Assembly: GCA_030765065.1 (NCBI GenBank)
Contig: CM060975.1
Span: forward strand, 198,866,507-198,930,506
Length of the DNA: 64,000 bases
Direction of reading: 5' to 3'
Source: Deroplatys truncata
Lineage: Eukaryota; Arthropoda; Insecta; Mantodea; Mantidae
Shown: piece by piece, positions 11,531-24,976 of the stretch
Position numbering within the stretch: position 1 is the first letter of the stretch
Layout: every line of letters starts with the position of its first letter
Made by a program: the position numbers and the translations under genes
The notes under the pieces: model-generated
Database searches by the model: none
What the model was told of the DNA's origin: nothing
Seen by the model: only the letters and a program-made list of their open reading frames with translations

Positions 11531-12293
11531 AGTCTATGCAATGCTTTTGTGCAGATGTGAAAGCAGGAAATCACAGATGTACCTACTGTATTTTGATATG
11601 CTAGCACGATTGGTCGTATACGAATGGATTATTGCTTGTAGAAGAAAGAAGCGGGACCAAAGAGACTCAAACCTGTCAAGAGGTCAATTTTGTAATAATT
11701 TATTAATTCCATTTTAAGGCTTTGTCACCTGACTTATGAATAGGCCAAAACCAACATTAATTTTGATCACATAATTGTTAAAGTAATGTACTGCATTCGA
11801 TGTTGTAGAATAGTTTTTAGACAGTTAATGTTAGCTGCTTTTTAAGTGCGGGGGGAGGGTAGTACTAATATTACTTTCATGTACTTTAATACATGATCTG
11901 AAAATTCTGAAGATAAACGCGGCTTTAGTTCTCGAAGGTTTCCATCTTCCTCCAAAGTTCATCTGGCTGATAGCTCGAGAAGACATCTTTTCATACATTA
12001 TATGATGTAAAAATACTCATCCGAAACTCAAAGCCACAAAGAAAGACGGGGAAAAAAAGAGAGAAATGTCAAGCTCTTCTCAAAGATTAGAATCTACGTC
12101 TACATTTTGGAGGCCTGAACAAATGGCGATTGTACCACTGAGCTGCTTTGAACCTTCGGGAAAAAAAGTGGCTTTTAAATTCTATTCCAGCAGCTTACTA
12201 GAACTGCGTGCCTATGTCACAGACCTTCAGCACGGCAGAATATCTCTGTTAAGCATTACAAGGTAAAATTAATAAAATGGCACACGTCTATAT

Positions 12294-12680
12294 TCATTCA
12301 TTCATTCATTATCTGTTTACCCTCCTCTCATGTAGGACTTACACGCCCCAGGACTTACAAGCGGGTGACTGGGGTCACAGGCCCGTCGAGGAGCAGACAC
12401 TCATGGATCAGACAGAACATCCAGGATGGGTGATCAGCCCGATGCCTGGTATGGGATGAAGGAAGTAGATGAAACGAAATGTTGGTGAAATTGATGAAAG
12501 GAAAGGTGATGATGGAGCAATTGGTGGAATGCATGGCGGGGGAAACCGGAGAACCCGGAGAAAACCCGCCCAGACGCCGCTTCGTCCACCACAAATCCCA
12601 CATGCAGGTCCCTGGGATTGAACCTGGGTCGCCTAGATGGGAGGCGAGCGGTCTAACCACTCGGCCACGGCGCCGCCCCG
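12294..12680 (-). mobile_element. tRNA-derived SINE, minus strand, U2
   Basis: Same insertion with the same flanking duplication (12283-12293 and 12681-12691), inherited by unit duplication. Confidence 0.82.
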
Positions 12681-13734
12681 CACGTCTATATACACGCTGT
12701 AATTCACGACAGCATTAGAATATAAATTAAACATATCATTGTGATATGGCTGTATTCTGGGGTAAAGCGTGTTTTCCCAGGTAGTAGCTTATTGCTTCTT
12801 TGGTTTCATAACGCCATCACTTCCTAATTTTATGTAAAAGTCTATGATAACGCTATAAAGCTGCTGGAAATATGAGCAACAGCAGTAGAGGTGCCTACGG
12901 TTTCTAAAAAAATGCAAGATTTTGGAAGTTTTAAATGTTAAATATGTTTCGCTAATACAATACCTAACAATCAGAGATAAAATATCCTTTAAAATTAAAA
13001 CCTTTCTCGTAAAGAAATAATAACATCTAAAAATCAGTTATGTACTTATTAAATTATTAAAACCCTAAATCCAAGCTATGCTTGATATGAGGAAAACGTC
13101 CGTATATGCCTTCACTTCCTTCAAAGAACTTATATTGACAATGTGAAAGAAACTGAAGAAGTATTGCACAAGAAGGATTATTTTAAAACGACAAAAGTAT
13201 GAAAATACAAGATTATAATGGGGATATTTGGCTCATTTAAGGTTGCGTTTGGACATTAAATGACCAGAAGGACAAATCTACAATTGGAAGCTGGTAGTGC
13301 AATGTCTGAGGATCTTTTCGATAAAATTATTAAAAAGAGAGTTTGTTTTATCGAAATTTAGTCGAAAATATCCGGGGTTATCCTTGCATTTTTTGCATTT
13401 AACTGCTTAGATTCGACTCTCTCTCTCTCTTTCTCTCTCCTTTCTCTCTGTAACTTATTCCTTGATTCTTCCTCCTTAGATTCGACTCTCTCTCCTTTCT
13501 CTCTGTAACTTATTCCTTGATTCCTCCCTCACTGTCCCACTCTCATACTACCTCCACCTTTCCACTCTCGCTCACGTCTCTTATCCACTAATTTCCACTC
13601 CATGCCCTCTCCTCTCTATGTGTAATGTTCGCACGACCTGATATTCTGACAATGTTTAGCCATATAAGTAGTTTTCCTTCAATGGGGGAGTTAATTTTGT
13701 TTAAATTAAAGTAAAAAGAAATACTCAGCAACTT

Positions 13735-13807
13735 GCCTCGGTAGCGCAGTAGGCAGCGCGTATATCTCATAATCTTAAGGTCTTGAGTTCGATCCTCACC
13801 CGGGGCA
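13735..13807 (+). pseudogene. Decayed tRNA-Met(CAT) copy, U2
   Basis: Identical defects to the U1 copy (TATAT anticodon stem, TTGAG T stem). Confidence 0.8.
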
Positions 13808-14151
13808 GAAATTTTACATACCTTCAAATTAAAGGATGTGGTGTTATATAACCTTGTACATTATAAAAACATAAATTTAACAATTCATTCCATCATACCA
13901 CAGTATTCACCGTGTTATACTCTCTTTCTCTCCAACTACAACACAAGGCAAAATCAGGTGAATGGACATTTAAAGCAATATTTTAGATATTTTACATAAA
14001 ACAGCTTCACAATACGTCAAGTTGCTACTTGCATCTTGGAGTTAAGTTAAATTCTTGCCATTCGTAATTTGGTGGTTTTTCAATTGCAGCATGCATGGGT
14101 CCGTAGAAATCTAGCACCTGTAGAACTGAAAATGAAATCGTTTCTTTTTAG

Positions 14152-15623
14152 TTTGTTTACCACGTACATAATAGGTACAGAAAGTACTGATTCCACCCAA
14201 ATATTGATACCATGTTTGCACCGGAAATATATGTTTTGAGGCACCCTAAATAAAAAAAATATCGGTGCGCGCCCGCCTGCCTGTCTGTGTGATGGCTGTG
14301 AACAGCATAACTCAAAAAAGAAAAGTATGATAAATACCAAACTTGGTATTTAGGTTCAGTACCTACCAAGGATGCATCACCAAGATTTTTAAGAGAATTC
14401 CCCCAACGAAAAGCACCCTTTAAAGTTTAGATGAAACATTTTTAGAAAGTCTTTATTTTCTAAAACCATAGCTGTAATAATTTTGATTAAAACTCCACAT
14501 ATTAAAGATATTTACATAAAAAATGAATATTTGCATTTTCTGGGAATAGTCTGTGAAGTCCTCTTCATTCGGAAGGAATTTTGTATAATCTTGTGTAACT
14601 GGTAAACATTGAGCGATAGATGAAAACGTATTTCACAAAAAAAAAAAAAAAAAAAATTATGATGTGTTACACTCACATGACTTTCTCTACTCTTGTTCCA
14701 ACTATTTTTACAAACTCTTATTCTCCATCTATTTCATATTAATCGAGATAAACATTTGCAGAAACGATCTTTTGACATGCAAAGAGAATTACATTTTACA
14801 CATAGCGACCAGTTCTAAAAATGCTTGACTATCACTTAAGGCGTACTATGCTCCCCTTGTTTTGTATTTGCAAGGGCAATATATAAATACAGTAGCCTTT
14901 AAGCACATACATATCTCTTAATAGCTGGTTGCTAGGTGCAGCACCATTCCCTTTGCCACAGATTAATACTCTTTGCATATCCAAGACAAAAAAAGAATAA
15001 CGAATTCCCATTTGAGAAAATAAGTAATTGAAAATTAAAGGGAATAAAAAGCAATATCTCGAAAATGGTTCACTCAACAAAATAAAATGTATATGACATA
15101 AATTATGTATTTTAACGCGATCTACATTTATGTGTAGCAAAACTTTGTCTATCTCTTATGGTTTAGCAGTTATGCAAAAGTCGTTCACAATGAAGAATAC
15201 TTTTGGAGACATTCCCAGAAAATTCCATATATATATATATTTCATTTGTCATGAAAATATGTTAAACCTATAATATTTTAAACAAAATCCTTAGAGCCAT
15301 TCTTGAGAAAATTAAAAATTTCGAAAAAATGTTCTATGTAAAGGGTAATCTGGTGTGGGGGGATTTTCTTGAAAACCTTCGTGTCCCATCTCTGGAAGAT
15401 ACTGAACCTAAATACCAAGTTTGGTGTTTATCCGACTGTTCGTTTCTGAGTTGCAGTTCACAGACAGACACACAGACACACAGACACACACACGGACATG
15501 TTTCCAAAAATGCTTTTTTTGGATTCAGGGTGTCTCAAAACATGTATTTCCGGTGAAATCTCGGTATCGAATTTTTGGGTGGAATACAATACTTCCCCTA
15601 CTTACTGTACGTAGTAGAGAAAG
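14152..15623. mobile_element. Foldback element, U2
   Basis: Near-identical to the copy at 4791-6260, with a slightly longer (TA)n in its centre near 15228. Confidence 0.7.
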
Positions 15624-18600
15624 CAAAAATGAATAACGGATTCCCATTTGAGAAAAAGTATTTGTAAATTTAAGGGAATAACAAGCAATATCTCTAAAAT
15701 GGTTTACTCAGCAAAATCATGTATATCACATAAATTGTGTATTTTAACGCGATCTACCTTTTTACTTTCTCTACTACGTGTAGTAAGTAGGGGAAGTATT
15801 GTATTCCACCCAAAAATTCGATACCGAGATTTCATCGGAAATACATGTTTTGAGACCCCCTGAATCCAAAAAAATCATTTTTGGGAACATGTCCGTGTGT
15901 GTGTCTGTGAACCGCATAACTCAGAAACGAACAGTCGGATAAACACCAAACTTGGTATTTAGGTTCAGTATCTTCCAGAGATGCGACAAGAAGGTTTTCA
16001 AGAAAATCCCCCCACCCCAGACATTCCCAGGAAATTCGAGATATACATTTCATTTGTCATGAAAATATCTTAAACGTATGATATGTTAATCAAAATCGTT
16101 AGAGCCATTTTTGAGAAAATTAAAATTTTCGAAAAATGTTCCATGTGTGGGGGGATATTCTTGAAAACCTTCGTTTCGCATCTCTGGAAGATACTGAACC
16201 TAAATACCAAGTTTGGTGTTTATCCTACTGTTCGTTTCTGAGTTGCAGTTCAAAGACAGACACACAGACACACAGACACACACACGGACATGTTTCCAAA
16301 AATGCTTTTTTTGGATTCAGGGTGTCTCAAAACATGTATTTCCGGGAAAATCTCGGTATCGAATTTTTGGGTGGAATACAATACTTCCCCTACTTACTGT
16401 ACGTAGTAGAGAAAGCAAAAATGAATAACGGATTCCCATTTAAGAAAAAGTATTTGAAAATTTAAGGGAATAACAAGCAATTATCTCGAAAATGGTTTAC
16501 TCAGCAAAATCATGTATATCACATAAATTGTGTATTTTAACGCGAGCTACATTTTTACTTTCTCTACTACGTATAGTAAGTAGGGGAAGTATTGTATTCC
16601 ACCCAAAAATTCGATACCGAGATTTCACCGGAAATACATGTTTTGAGACACCCTGAATCCAAAAAAAGCATTTTTGGAAACATGTCCGTGTGTGTGTCTG
16701 TGAACCGCATAACTCAGAAACGAACAGTCGGATAAACACCAAACTTGGTATTTAGGTTCAGTATCTTCCAGAGATGCGACAAGAAGGTTTTCAAGAAAAT
16801 CCCCCCACCCCAGACATTCCCAGGAAATTCGAGATATACATTTCATTTGTCATGAAAATATCTTAAACGTATGATATGTTAATCAAAATCGTTAGAGCCA
16901 TTTTTGAGAAAATTAAAATTTTCGAAAAATGTTCCATGTGTGGGGGGATATTCTTGAAAACCTTCGTGTCGCATCTCTGGAAGATACTGAACCTAAATAC
17001 CAAGTTTGGTGTTTATCCGACTGTTCGTTTCTGAGTTGCAGTTCACAGACAGACACACAGACACACACACGGACATGTTTCCAAAAATGCTTTTTTTGGA
17101 TTCAGGGTGTCTCAAAACATGTATTTCCGGTGAAATCTCGCTATCGAATTTTTGGGTGGAATACAATACTTCCCCTACTTACTGTACGTAGTAGAGAAAG
17201 CAAAAATGAATAACGGATTCCCATTTGAGAAAAAGTATTTGAAAATTTAAGGGAATAACAAGCAATATCTCGAAAATGGTTTACTCAGCAAAATCATGTA
17301 TATCACATAAATTGTGTATTTTAACGCGATCTACATTTTTACTTTCTCTACTACGTATAGTAAGTAGGGGAAGTATTGTATTCCACCCAAAAATTCGATA
17401 CCGAGATTTCATCGGAAATACATGTTTTGAGACCCCCTGAATCCAAAAAAATCATTTTTGGAAACATGTCCGTGTGTGTGTCTGTGAACCGCATAACTCA
17501 GAAACGAACAGTCGGATAAACACCAAACTTGGTATTTAGGTTCAGTATCTTCCAGAGATGCGACAAGAAGGTTTTCAAGAAAATCCCCCCACCCCAGACA
17601 TTCCCAGGAAATTCGAGATATACATTTCATTTGTCATGAAAATATCTTAAACGTATGATATGTTAATCAAAATCGTTAGAGCCATTTTTGAGAAAATTAA
17701 AATTTTCGAAAAATGTTCCATGTGTGGGGGGATATTCTTGAAAACCTTCGTGTCGCATCTCTGGAAGATACTGAACCTAAATACCAAGTTTGGTGTTTAT
17801 CCGACTGTTCGTTTCTGAGTTGCAGTTCACAGACAGACACACAGACACACACACGGACATGTTTCCAAAAATGCTTTTTTTGGATTCAGGGTGTCTCAAA
17901 ACATGTATTTCCGGTGAAATCTCGGTATCGAATTTTTGGGTGGAATACAATACTTCCCCTACTTACTGTACGTAGTAGAGAAAGCAAAAATGAATAACGG
18001 ATTCCCATTTGAGAAAAAGTATTTGAAAATTTAAGGGAATAACAAGCAATATCTCGAAAATGGTTTACTCAGCAAAATCATGTATATCACATAAATTGTG
18101 TATTTTAACGCGATCTACATTTTTACTTTCTCTACTACGTATAGTAAGTAGGGGAAGTATTGTATTCCACCCAAAAATTCGATACCGAGATTTCATCGGA
18201 AATACATGTTTTGAGACCCCCTGAATCCAAAAAAATCATTTTTGGAAACATGTCCGTGTGTGTGTCTGTGAACCGCATAACTCAGAAACGAACAGTCGGA
18301 TAAACACCAAACTTGGTATTTAGGTTCAGTATCTTCCAGAGATGCGACAAGAAGGTTTTCAAGAAAATCCCCCCACCCCAGACATTCCCAGGAAATTCGA
18401 GATATACATTTCATTTGTCATGAAAATATCTTAAACGTATGATATGTTAATCAAAATCGTTAGAGCCATTTTTGAGAAAATTAAAATTTTCGAAAAATGT
18501 TCCATGTGTGGGGGGATATTCTTGAAAACCTTCGTGTCGCATCTCTGGAAGATACTGAACCTAAATACCAAGTTTGGTGTTTATCCGACTGTTCGTTTCT

Positions 18601-19401
18601 GAGTTGCAGTTCACAGACAGACACACAGACACACACACGGACATGTTTCCAAAAATGCTTTTTTTGTATTCAGGGTGTCTCAAAACATGTATTTCCGGTG
18701 AAATCTCGGTATCGAATTTTTGGGTGGAATACAATACTTCCCCTACTTACTGTACGTAGTAGAGAAAGCAAAAATGAATAACGGATTCCCATTTGAGAAA
18801 AAGTATTTGAAAATTTAAGGGAATAACAAGCAATATCTCGAAAATGGTTTACTCAGCAAAATCATGTATATCACATAAATTGTGTATTTTAACGCGATCT
18901 ACATTTTTACTTTCTCTACTACGTATAGTAAGTAGGGGAAGTATTGTATTCCACCCAAAAATTCGATACCGAGATTTCATCGGAAATACATGTTTTGAGA
19001 CCCCCTGAATCCAAAAAAATCATTTTTGGAAACATGTCCGTGTGTGTGTCTGTGAACAGCATAACTCAGAAACGAACAGTCGGATAAACACCAAACTTGG
19101 TATTGAGGTTCAGTATCTTCCAGAGATGCGACAAGAAGGTTTTCAAGAAAATCCCCCCACCCCAGACATTCCCAGGAAATTCGAGATATACATTTCATTT
19201 GTCATGAAAATATCTTAAACGTATGATATGTTAATCAAAATCGTTAGAGCCATTTTTGAGAAAATTAAAATTTTCGAAAAATGTTCCATGTGTGGGGGGA
19301 TATTCTTGAAAACCTTCGTGTCGCATCTCTGGAAGATACTGAACCTAAATACCAGGTTTGGTGTTTGTCTGACTGTTCATTTCTGAGTTACGTTGTTCAC
19401 A

Positions 19402-19453
<52 letters not shown>

Positions 19454-19580
19454 CATGTTTCTAAAAATGCTTTTATTGGATTCAGGGGGTCTCAAAACAT
19501 ATATTTACGGTGAAATCTCGGTATCTAATTTTTGGGTGGAATACAACACTTCCCGTACTTACTATACGTAGTAGAGAAAC
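15624..19580. repeat. Array of five ~784 bp palindromic subunits in U2
   Basis: Boundaries at about 15624, 16416, 17201, 17985 and 18769, ending at 19580. The same position-specific variants occur as in U1: ccgggaaaatc in subunit 1, tctcgctatcg in subunit 2 and a long (CA)n in subunit 5. The block was therefore copied as a whole, not expanded separately in each unit. Confidence 0.92.
19403..19450. repeat. (CA)n microsatellite, end of U2 array
   Basis: About 48 bp run in the right arm of the fifth subunit. Confidence 0.95.
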
Positions 19581-19813
19581 TAAAAAAACAAAAAAACAAA
19601 AAATTTAAAGCGTGCACTAGCGCGCGAAGCTCCTCTCGTGCTGTTTCCATATTATCACTAAACGTGCGCGGAAACTTCTCCCGCTTTCTCCATACCTTTC
19701 ATAACTTCAACTACAATTTATTTTACACAATACTTCGTTCTTACCCTAAGACGTTGTACTTAATTATGTGCACACAACAAACATCCACAAACGCAAACAA
19801 CTTTGTTGGAGAA

Positions 19814-19814
<1 letters not shown>

Positions 19815-19869
<55 letters not shown>
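19815..19869. repeat. (TTA)n microsatellite, U3
   Basis: About 55 bp at the equivalent site. Confidence 0.95.
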
Positions 19870-20087
19870 CATTATCATCATCATCATCATTATTATTGTT
19901 GTTGTTGTTTATATTGTTGTTGTGAGGAGCTGCAGTTATTTCTATTTATGCATCATATTATTATCAGTAGATGACATTTCACATTTTCAGATGTGTATTA
20001 TTATTTATTACACATTCAATAATGCTACTACTCCCATAAGAAGTACCTCCATTCCGCCCCCGTTGCTGTGTTAATTGTGAAGCTTCA

Positions 20088-20118
<31 letters not shown>

Positions 20119-20136
20119 GTCCTTTCCGCTTGTCAT

Positions 20137-20422
20137 CCTCCGTGATCTAGGTGTACCATGCTAGCCTCTGGTTCCCAGGTCGCGGGATCAAACCCGGCGG
20201 AGGACGATGTAATTTTTCGGGCGTAAAAATACTGAACATGGCTTCCTTCGGAAGGGAAGTAAAGTCGGTGGTTCCGTGTCGTAGATTTACGGCACGTGAA
20301 AGAACCTCAATCCTGATAAAGGGACCTCTGAGCAGAATTTTGGTCTTTCTCGCCCAATATAGAATGGGACACTAAGAAACAGAGCTGTTAAAGAGCGTCC
20401 ATAAATAAAAACTCAATTTAAT
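20137..20422 (+). mobile_element. tRNA-derived SINE, plus strand, U3
   Basis: Same element and position as 1421-1705. Confidence 0.6.
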
Positions 20423-20809
20423 TTCTCTCTCTCTCTGTCTCTCTCTCTCTCTCTGATCCTACCAGAAGGTTCCTCTCTCTCTCCCCACTCACCCTCTCCG
20501 CTATTGCTCTTTTATTACTTTTCTTCTTTATCTCCTCTCCCTTTTCTATTCTCTCCTTATTTATTCTCCCCTTTTTCTTTGCTCATTATTCTTACTCCTC
20601 TTCTTTCTCTACTAGTTTTAAAATTGTATATATAGGGAGAGAGAGAGCGCGCTCCATTTATAGACAGCCTTTAACTGCTATGGACAAGTTGTTGGCCTAT
20701 ATTACCTTATCGGCACTTGTTGGATTTCTAGATTTCTTTAGGTTTTGTGCACATTCACACTGCTAGATTCTGTGGAGGATAGGAAATAATCTTGCTTTCA
20801 TAAAAATTT

Positions 20810-20883
20810 CCAGCCCCAGAAGGTAATCGAACCCAGCAAAGCTTGCATAGCAGACAGATACTCTACGACTTAGCTACGGAGCC
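20810..20883 (-). repeat. tRNA-like element, minus strand, U3
   Basis: Same as 2096-2169, copied with the unit. Confidence 0.5.
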
Positions 20884-21646
20884 AGTCTATGCAATGCTTT
20901 TGTGCAGATGTGAAAGCAGGAAATCACAGATGTACCTACTCTATTTTGATATGCTAGCACGATTGGTCGTATACGAATGGATTATTGCTTGTAGAAGAAA
21001 GAAGCGGGACCAAAGAGACTCAAACCTGTCAAGAGGTCAATTTTGTAATAATTTATTAATTCCATTTTAAGGCTTTGTCACCTGACTTATGAATAGGCCA
21101 AAACCAACATTAATTTTGATCACATAATTGTTAAAGTAATGTACTGCATTCGATGTTGTAGAATAGTTTTTAGACAGTTAATGTTAGCTGCTTTTTAAGT
21201 GCGGGGGGAGGGTAGTACTAATATTACTTTCATGTACTTTAATACATGATCTGAAAATTCTGAAGATAAACGCGGCTTTAGTTCTCGAAGGTTTCCATCT
21301 TCCTCCAAAGTTCATCTGGCTGATAGCTCGAGAAGACATCTTTTCATACATTATATGATGTAAAAATACTCATCCGAAACTCAAAGCCACAAAGAAAGAC
21401 GGGGAAAAAAAGAGAGAAATGTCAAGCTCTTCTCAAAGATTAGAATCTACGTCTACATTTTGGAGGCCTGAACAAATGGCGATTGTACCACTGAGCTGCT
21501 TTGAACCTTCGGGAAAAAAAGTGGCTTTTAAATTCTATTCCAGCAGCTTACTAGAACTGCGTGCCTATGTCACAGACCTTCAGCACGGCAGAATATCTCT
21601 GTTAAGCATTACAAGGTAAAATTAATAAAATGGCACACGTCTATAT

Positions 21647-22033
21647 TCATTCATTCATTCATTATCTGTTTACCCTCCTCTCATGTAGGACTTACACGCC
21701 CCAGGACTTACAAGCGGGTGACTGGGGTCACAGGCCCGTCGAGGAGCAGACACTCATGGATCAGACAGAACATCCAGGATGGGTGATCAGCCCGATGCCT
21801 GGTATGGGATGAAGGAAGTAGATGAAACGAAATGTTGGTGAAATTGATGAAAGGAAAGGTGATGATGGAGCAATTGGTGGAATGCATGGCGGGGGAAACC
21901 GGAGAACCCGGAGAAAACCCGCCCAGACGCCGCTTCGTCCACCACAAATCCCACATGCAGGTCCCTGGGATTGAACCTGGGTCGCCTAGATGGGAGGCGA
22001 GCGGTCTAACCACTCGGCCACGGCGCCGCCCCG
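21647..22033 (-). mobile_element. tRNA-derived SINE, minus strand, U3
   Basis: Same insertion, duplication at 21636-21646 and 22034-22044. Confidence 0.82.
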
Positions 22034-23089
22034 CACGTCTATATACACGCTGTAATTCACGACAGCATTAGAATATAAATTAAACATATCATTGTGATAT
22101 GGCTGTATTCTGGGGTAAAGCGTGTTTTCCCAGGTAGTAGCTTATTGCTTCTTTGGTTTCATAACGCCATCACTTCCTAATTTTATGTAAAAGTCTATGA
22201 TAACGCTATAAAGCTGCTGGAAATATGAGCAACAGCAGTAGAGGTGCCTACGGTTTCTAAAAAAATGCAAGATTTTGGAAGTTTTAAATGTTAAATATGT
22301 TTCGCTAATACAATACCTAACAATCAGAGATAAAATATCCTTTAAAATTAAAACCTTTCTCGTAAAGAAATAATAACATCTAAAAATCAGTTATGTACTT
22401 ATTAAATTATTAAAACCCTAAATCCAAGCTATGCTTGATATGAGGAAAACGTCCGTATATGCCTTCACTTCCTTCAAAGAACTTATATTGACAATGTGAA
22501 AGAAACTGAAGAAGTATTGCACAAGAAGGATTATTTTAAAACGACAAAAGTATGAAAATACAAGATTATAATGGGGATATTTGGCTCATTTAAGGTTGCG
22601 TTTGGACATTAAATGACCAGAAGGACAAATCTACAATTGGAAGCTGGTAGTGCAATGTCTGAGGATCTTTTCGATAAAATTATTAAAAAGAGAGTTTGTT
22701 TTATCGAAATTTAGTCGAAAATATCCGGGGTTATCCTTGCATTTTTTGCATTTAACTGCTTAGATTCGACTCTCTCTCTCTCTCTTTCTCTCTCCTTTCT
22801 CTCTGTAACTTATTCCTTGATTCTTCCTCCTTAGATTCGACTCTCTCTCCTTTCTCTCTGTAACTTATTCCTTGATTCCTCCCTCACTGTCCCACTCTCA
22901 TACTACCTCCACCTTTCCACTCTCGCTCACGTCTCTTATCCACTAATTTCCACTCCATGCCCTCTCCTCTCTATGTGTAATGTTCGCACGACCTGATATT
23001 CTGACAATGTTTAGCCATATAAGTAGTTTTCCTTCAATGGGGGAGTTAATTTTGTTTAAATTAAAGTAAAAAGAAATACTCAGCAACTT

Positions 23090-23162
23090 GCCTCGGTAGC
23101 GCAGTAGGCAGCGCGTATATCTCATAATCTTAAGGTCTTGAGTTCGATCCTCACCCGGGGCA
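23090..23162 (+). pseudogene. Decayed tRNA-Met(CAT) copy, U3
   Basis: Identical defects to the U1 copy. Confidence 0.8.
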
Positions 23163-23506
23163 GAAATTTTACATACCTTCAAATTAAAGGATGTGGTGTT
23201 ATATAACCTTGTACATTATAAAAACATAAATTTAACAATTCATTCCATCATACCACAGTATTCACCGTGTTATACTCTCTTTCTCTCCAACTACAACACA
23301 AGGCAAAATCAGGTGAATGGACATTTAAAGCAATATTTTAGATATTTTACATAAAACAGCTTCACAATACGTCAAGTTGCTACTTGCATCTTGGAGTTAA
23401 GTTAAATTCTTGCCATTCGTAATTTGGTGGTTTTTCAATTGCAGCATGCATGGGTCCGTAGAAATCTAGCACCTGTAGAACTGAAAATGAAATCGTTTCT
23501 TTTTAG

Positions 23507-24976
23507 TTTGTTTACCACGTACATAATAGGTACAGAAAGTACTGATTCCACCCAAATATTGATACCATGTTTGCACCGGAAATATATGTTTTGAGGCACC
23601 CTAAATAAAAAAAATATCGGTGCGCGCCCGCCTGCCTGTCTGTGTGATGGCTGTGAACAGCATAACTCAAAAAAGAAAAGTATGATAAATACCAAACTTG
23701 GTATTTAGGTTCAGTACCTACCAAGGATGCATCACCAAGATTTTTAAGAGAATTCCCCCAACGAAAAGCACCCTTTAAAGTTTAGATGAAACATTTTTAG
23801 AAAGTCTTTATTTTCTAAAACCATAGCTGTAATAATTTTGATTAAAACTCCACATATTAAAGATATTTACATAAAAAATGAATATTTGCATTTTCTGGGA
23901 ATAGTCTGTGAAGTCCTCTTCATTCGGAAGGAATTTTGTATAATCTTGTGTAACTGGTAAACATTGAGCGATAGATGAAAACGTATTTCACAAAAAAAAA
24001 AAAAAAAAAAATTATGATGTGTTACACTCACATGACTTTCTCTACTCTTGTTCCAACTATTTTTACAAACTCTTATTCTCCATCTATTTCATATTAATCG
24101 AGATAAACATTTGCAGAAACGATCTTTTGACATGCAAAGAGAATTACATTTTACACATAGCGACCAGTTCTAAAAATGCTTGACTATCACTTAAGGCGTA
24201 CTATGCTCCCCTTGTTTTGTATTTGCAAGGGCAATATATAAATACAGTAGCCTTTAAGCACATACATATCTCTTAATAGCTGGTTGCTAGGTGCAGCACC
24301 ATTCCCTTTGCCACAGATTAATACTCTTTGCATATCCAAGACAAAAAAAGAATAACGAATTCCCATTTGAGAAAATAAGTAATTGAAAATTAAAGGGAAT
24401 AAAAAGCAATATCTCGAAAATGGTTCACTCAACAAAATAAAATGTATATGACATAAATTATGTATTTTAACGCGATCTACATTTATGTGTAGCAAAACTT
24501 TGTCTATCTCTTATGGTTTAGCAGTTATGCAAAAGTCGTTCACAATGAAGAATACTTTTGGAGACATTCCCAGAAAATTCCATATATATATATTTCATTT
24601 GTCATGAAAATATGTTAAACCTATAATATTTTAAACAAAATCCTTAGAGCCATTCTTGAGAAAATTAAAAATTTCGAAAAAATGTTCTATGTAAAGGGTA
24701 ATCTGGTGTGGGGGGATTTTCTTGAAAACCTTCGTGTCCCATCTCTGGAAGATACTGAACCTAAATACCAAGTTTGGTGTTTATCCGACTGTTCGTTTCT
24801 GAGTTGCAGTTCACAGACAGACACACAGACACACAGACACACACACGGACATGTTTCCAAAAATGCTTTTTTTGGATTCAGGGTGTCTCAAAACATGTAT
24901 TTCCGGTGAAATCTCGGTATCGAATTTTTGGGTGGAATACAATACTTCCCCTACTTACTGTACGTAGTAGAGAAAG
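23507..24976. mobile_element. Foldback element, U3
   Basis: Near-identical to the copy at 4791-6260; followed directly by the third subunit array. Confidence 0.7.

Larger units (their letters stand above)
10210..19580. repeat. Tandem unit U2 (9.37 kb)
   Basis: Second near-identical copy, same module order and same five-subunit array as U1. It shares with U3 the sequence cttcgtttcgc in subunit 1 (16170 region; 25525 in U3), where U1 has cttcgtgtcgc, so U2 and U3 look like the closest pair at that site. Confidence 0.93.
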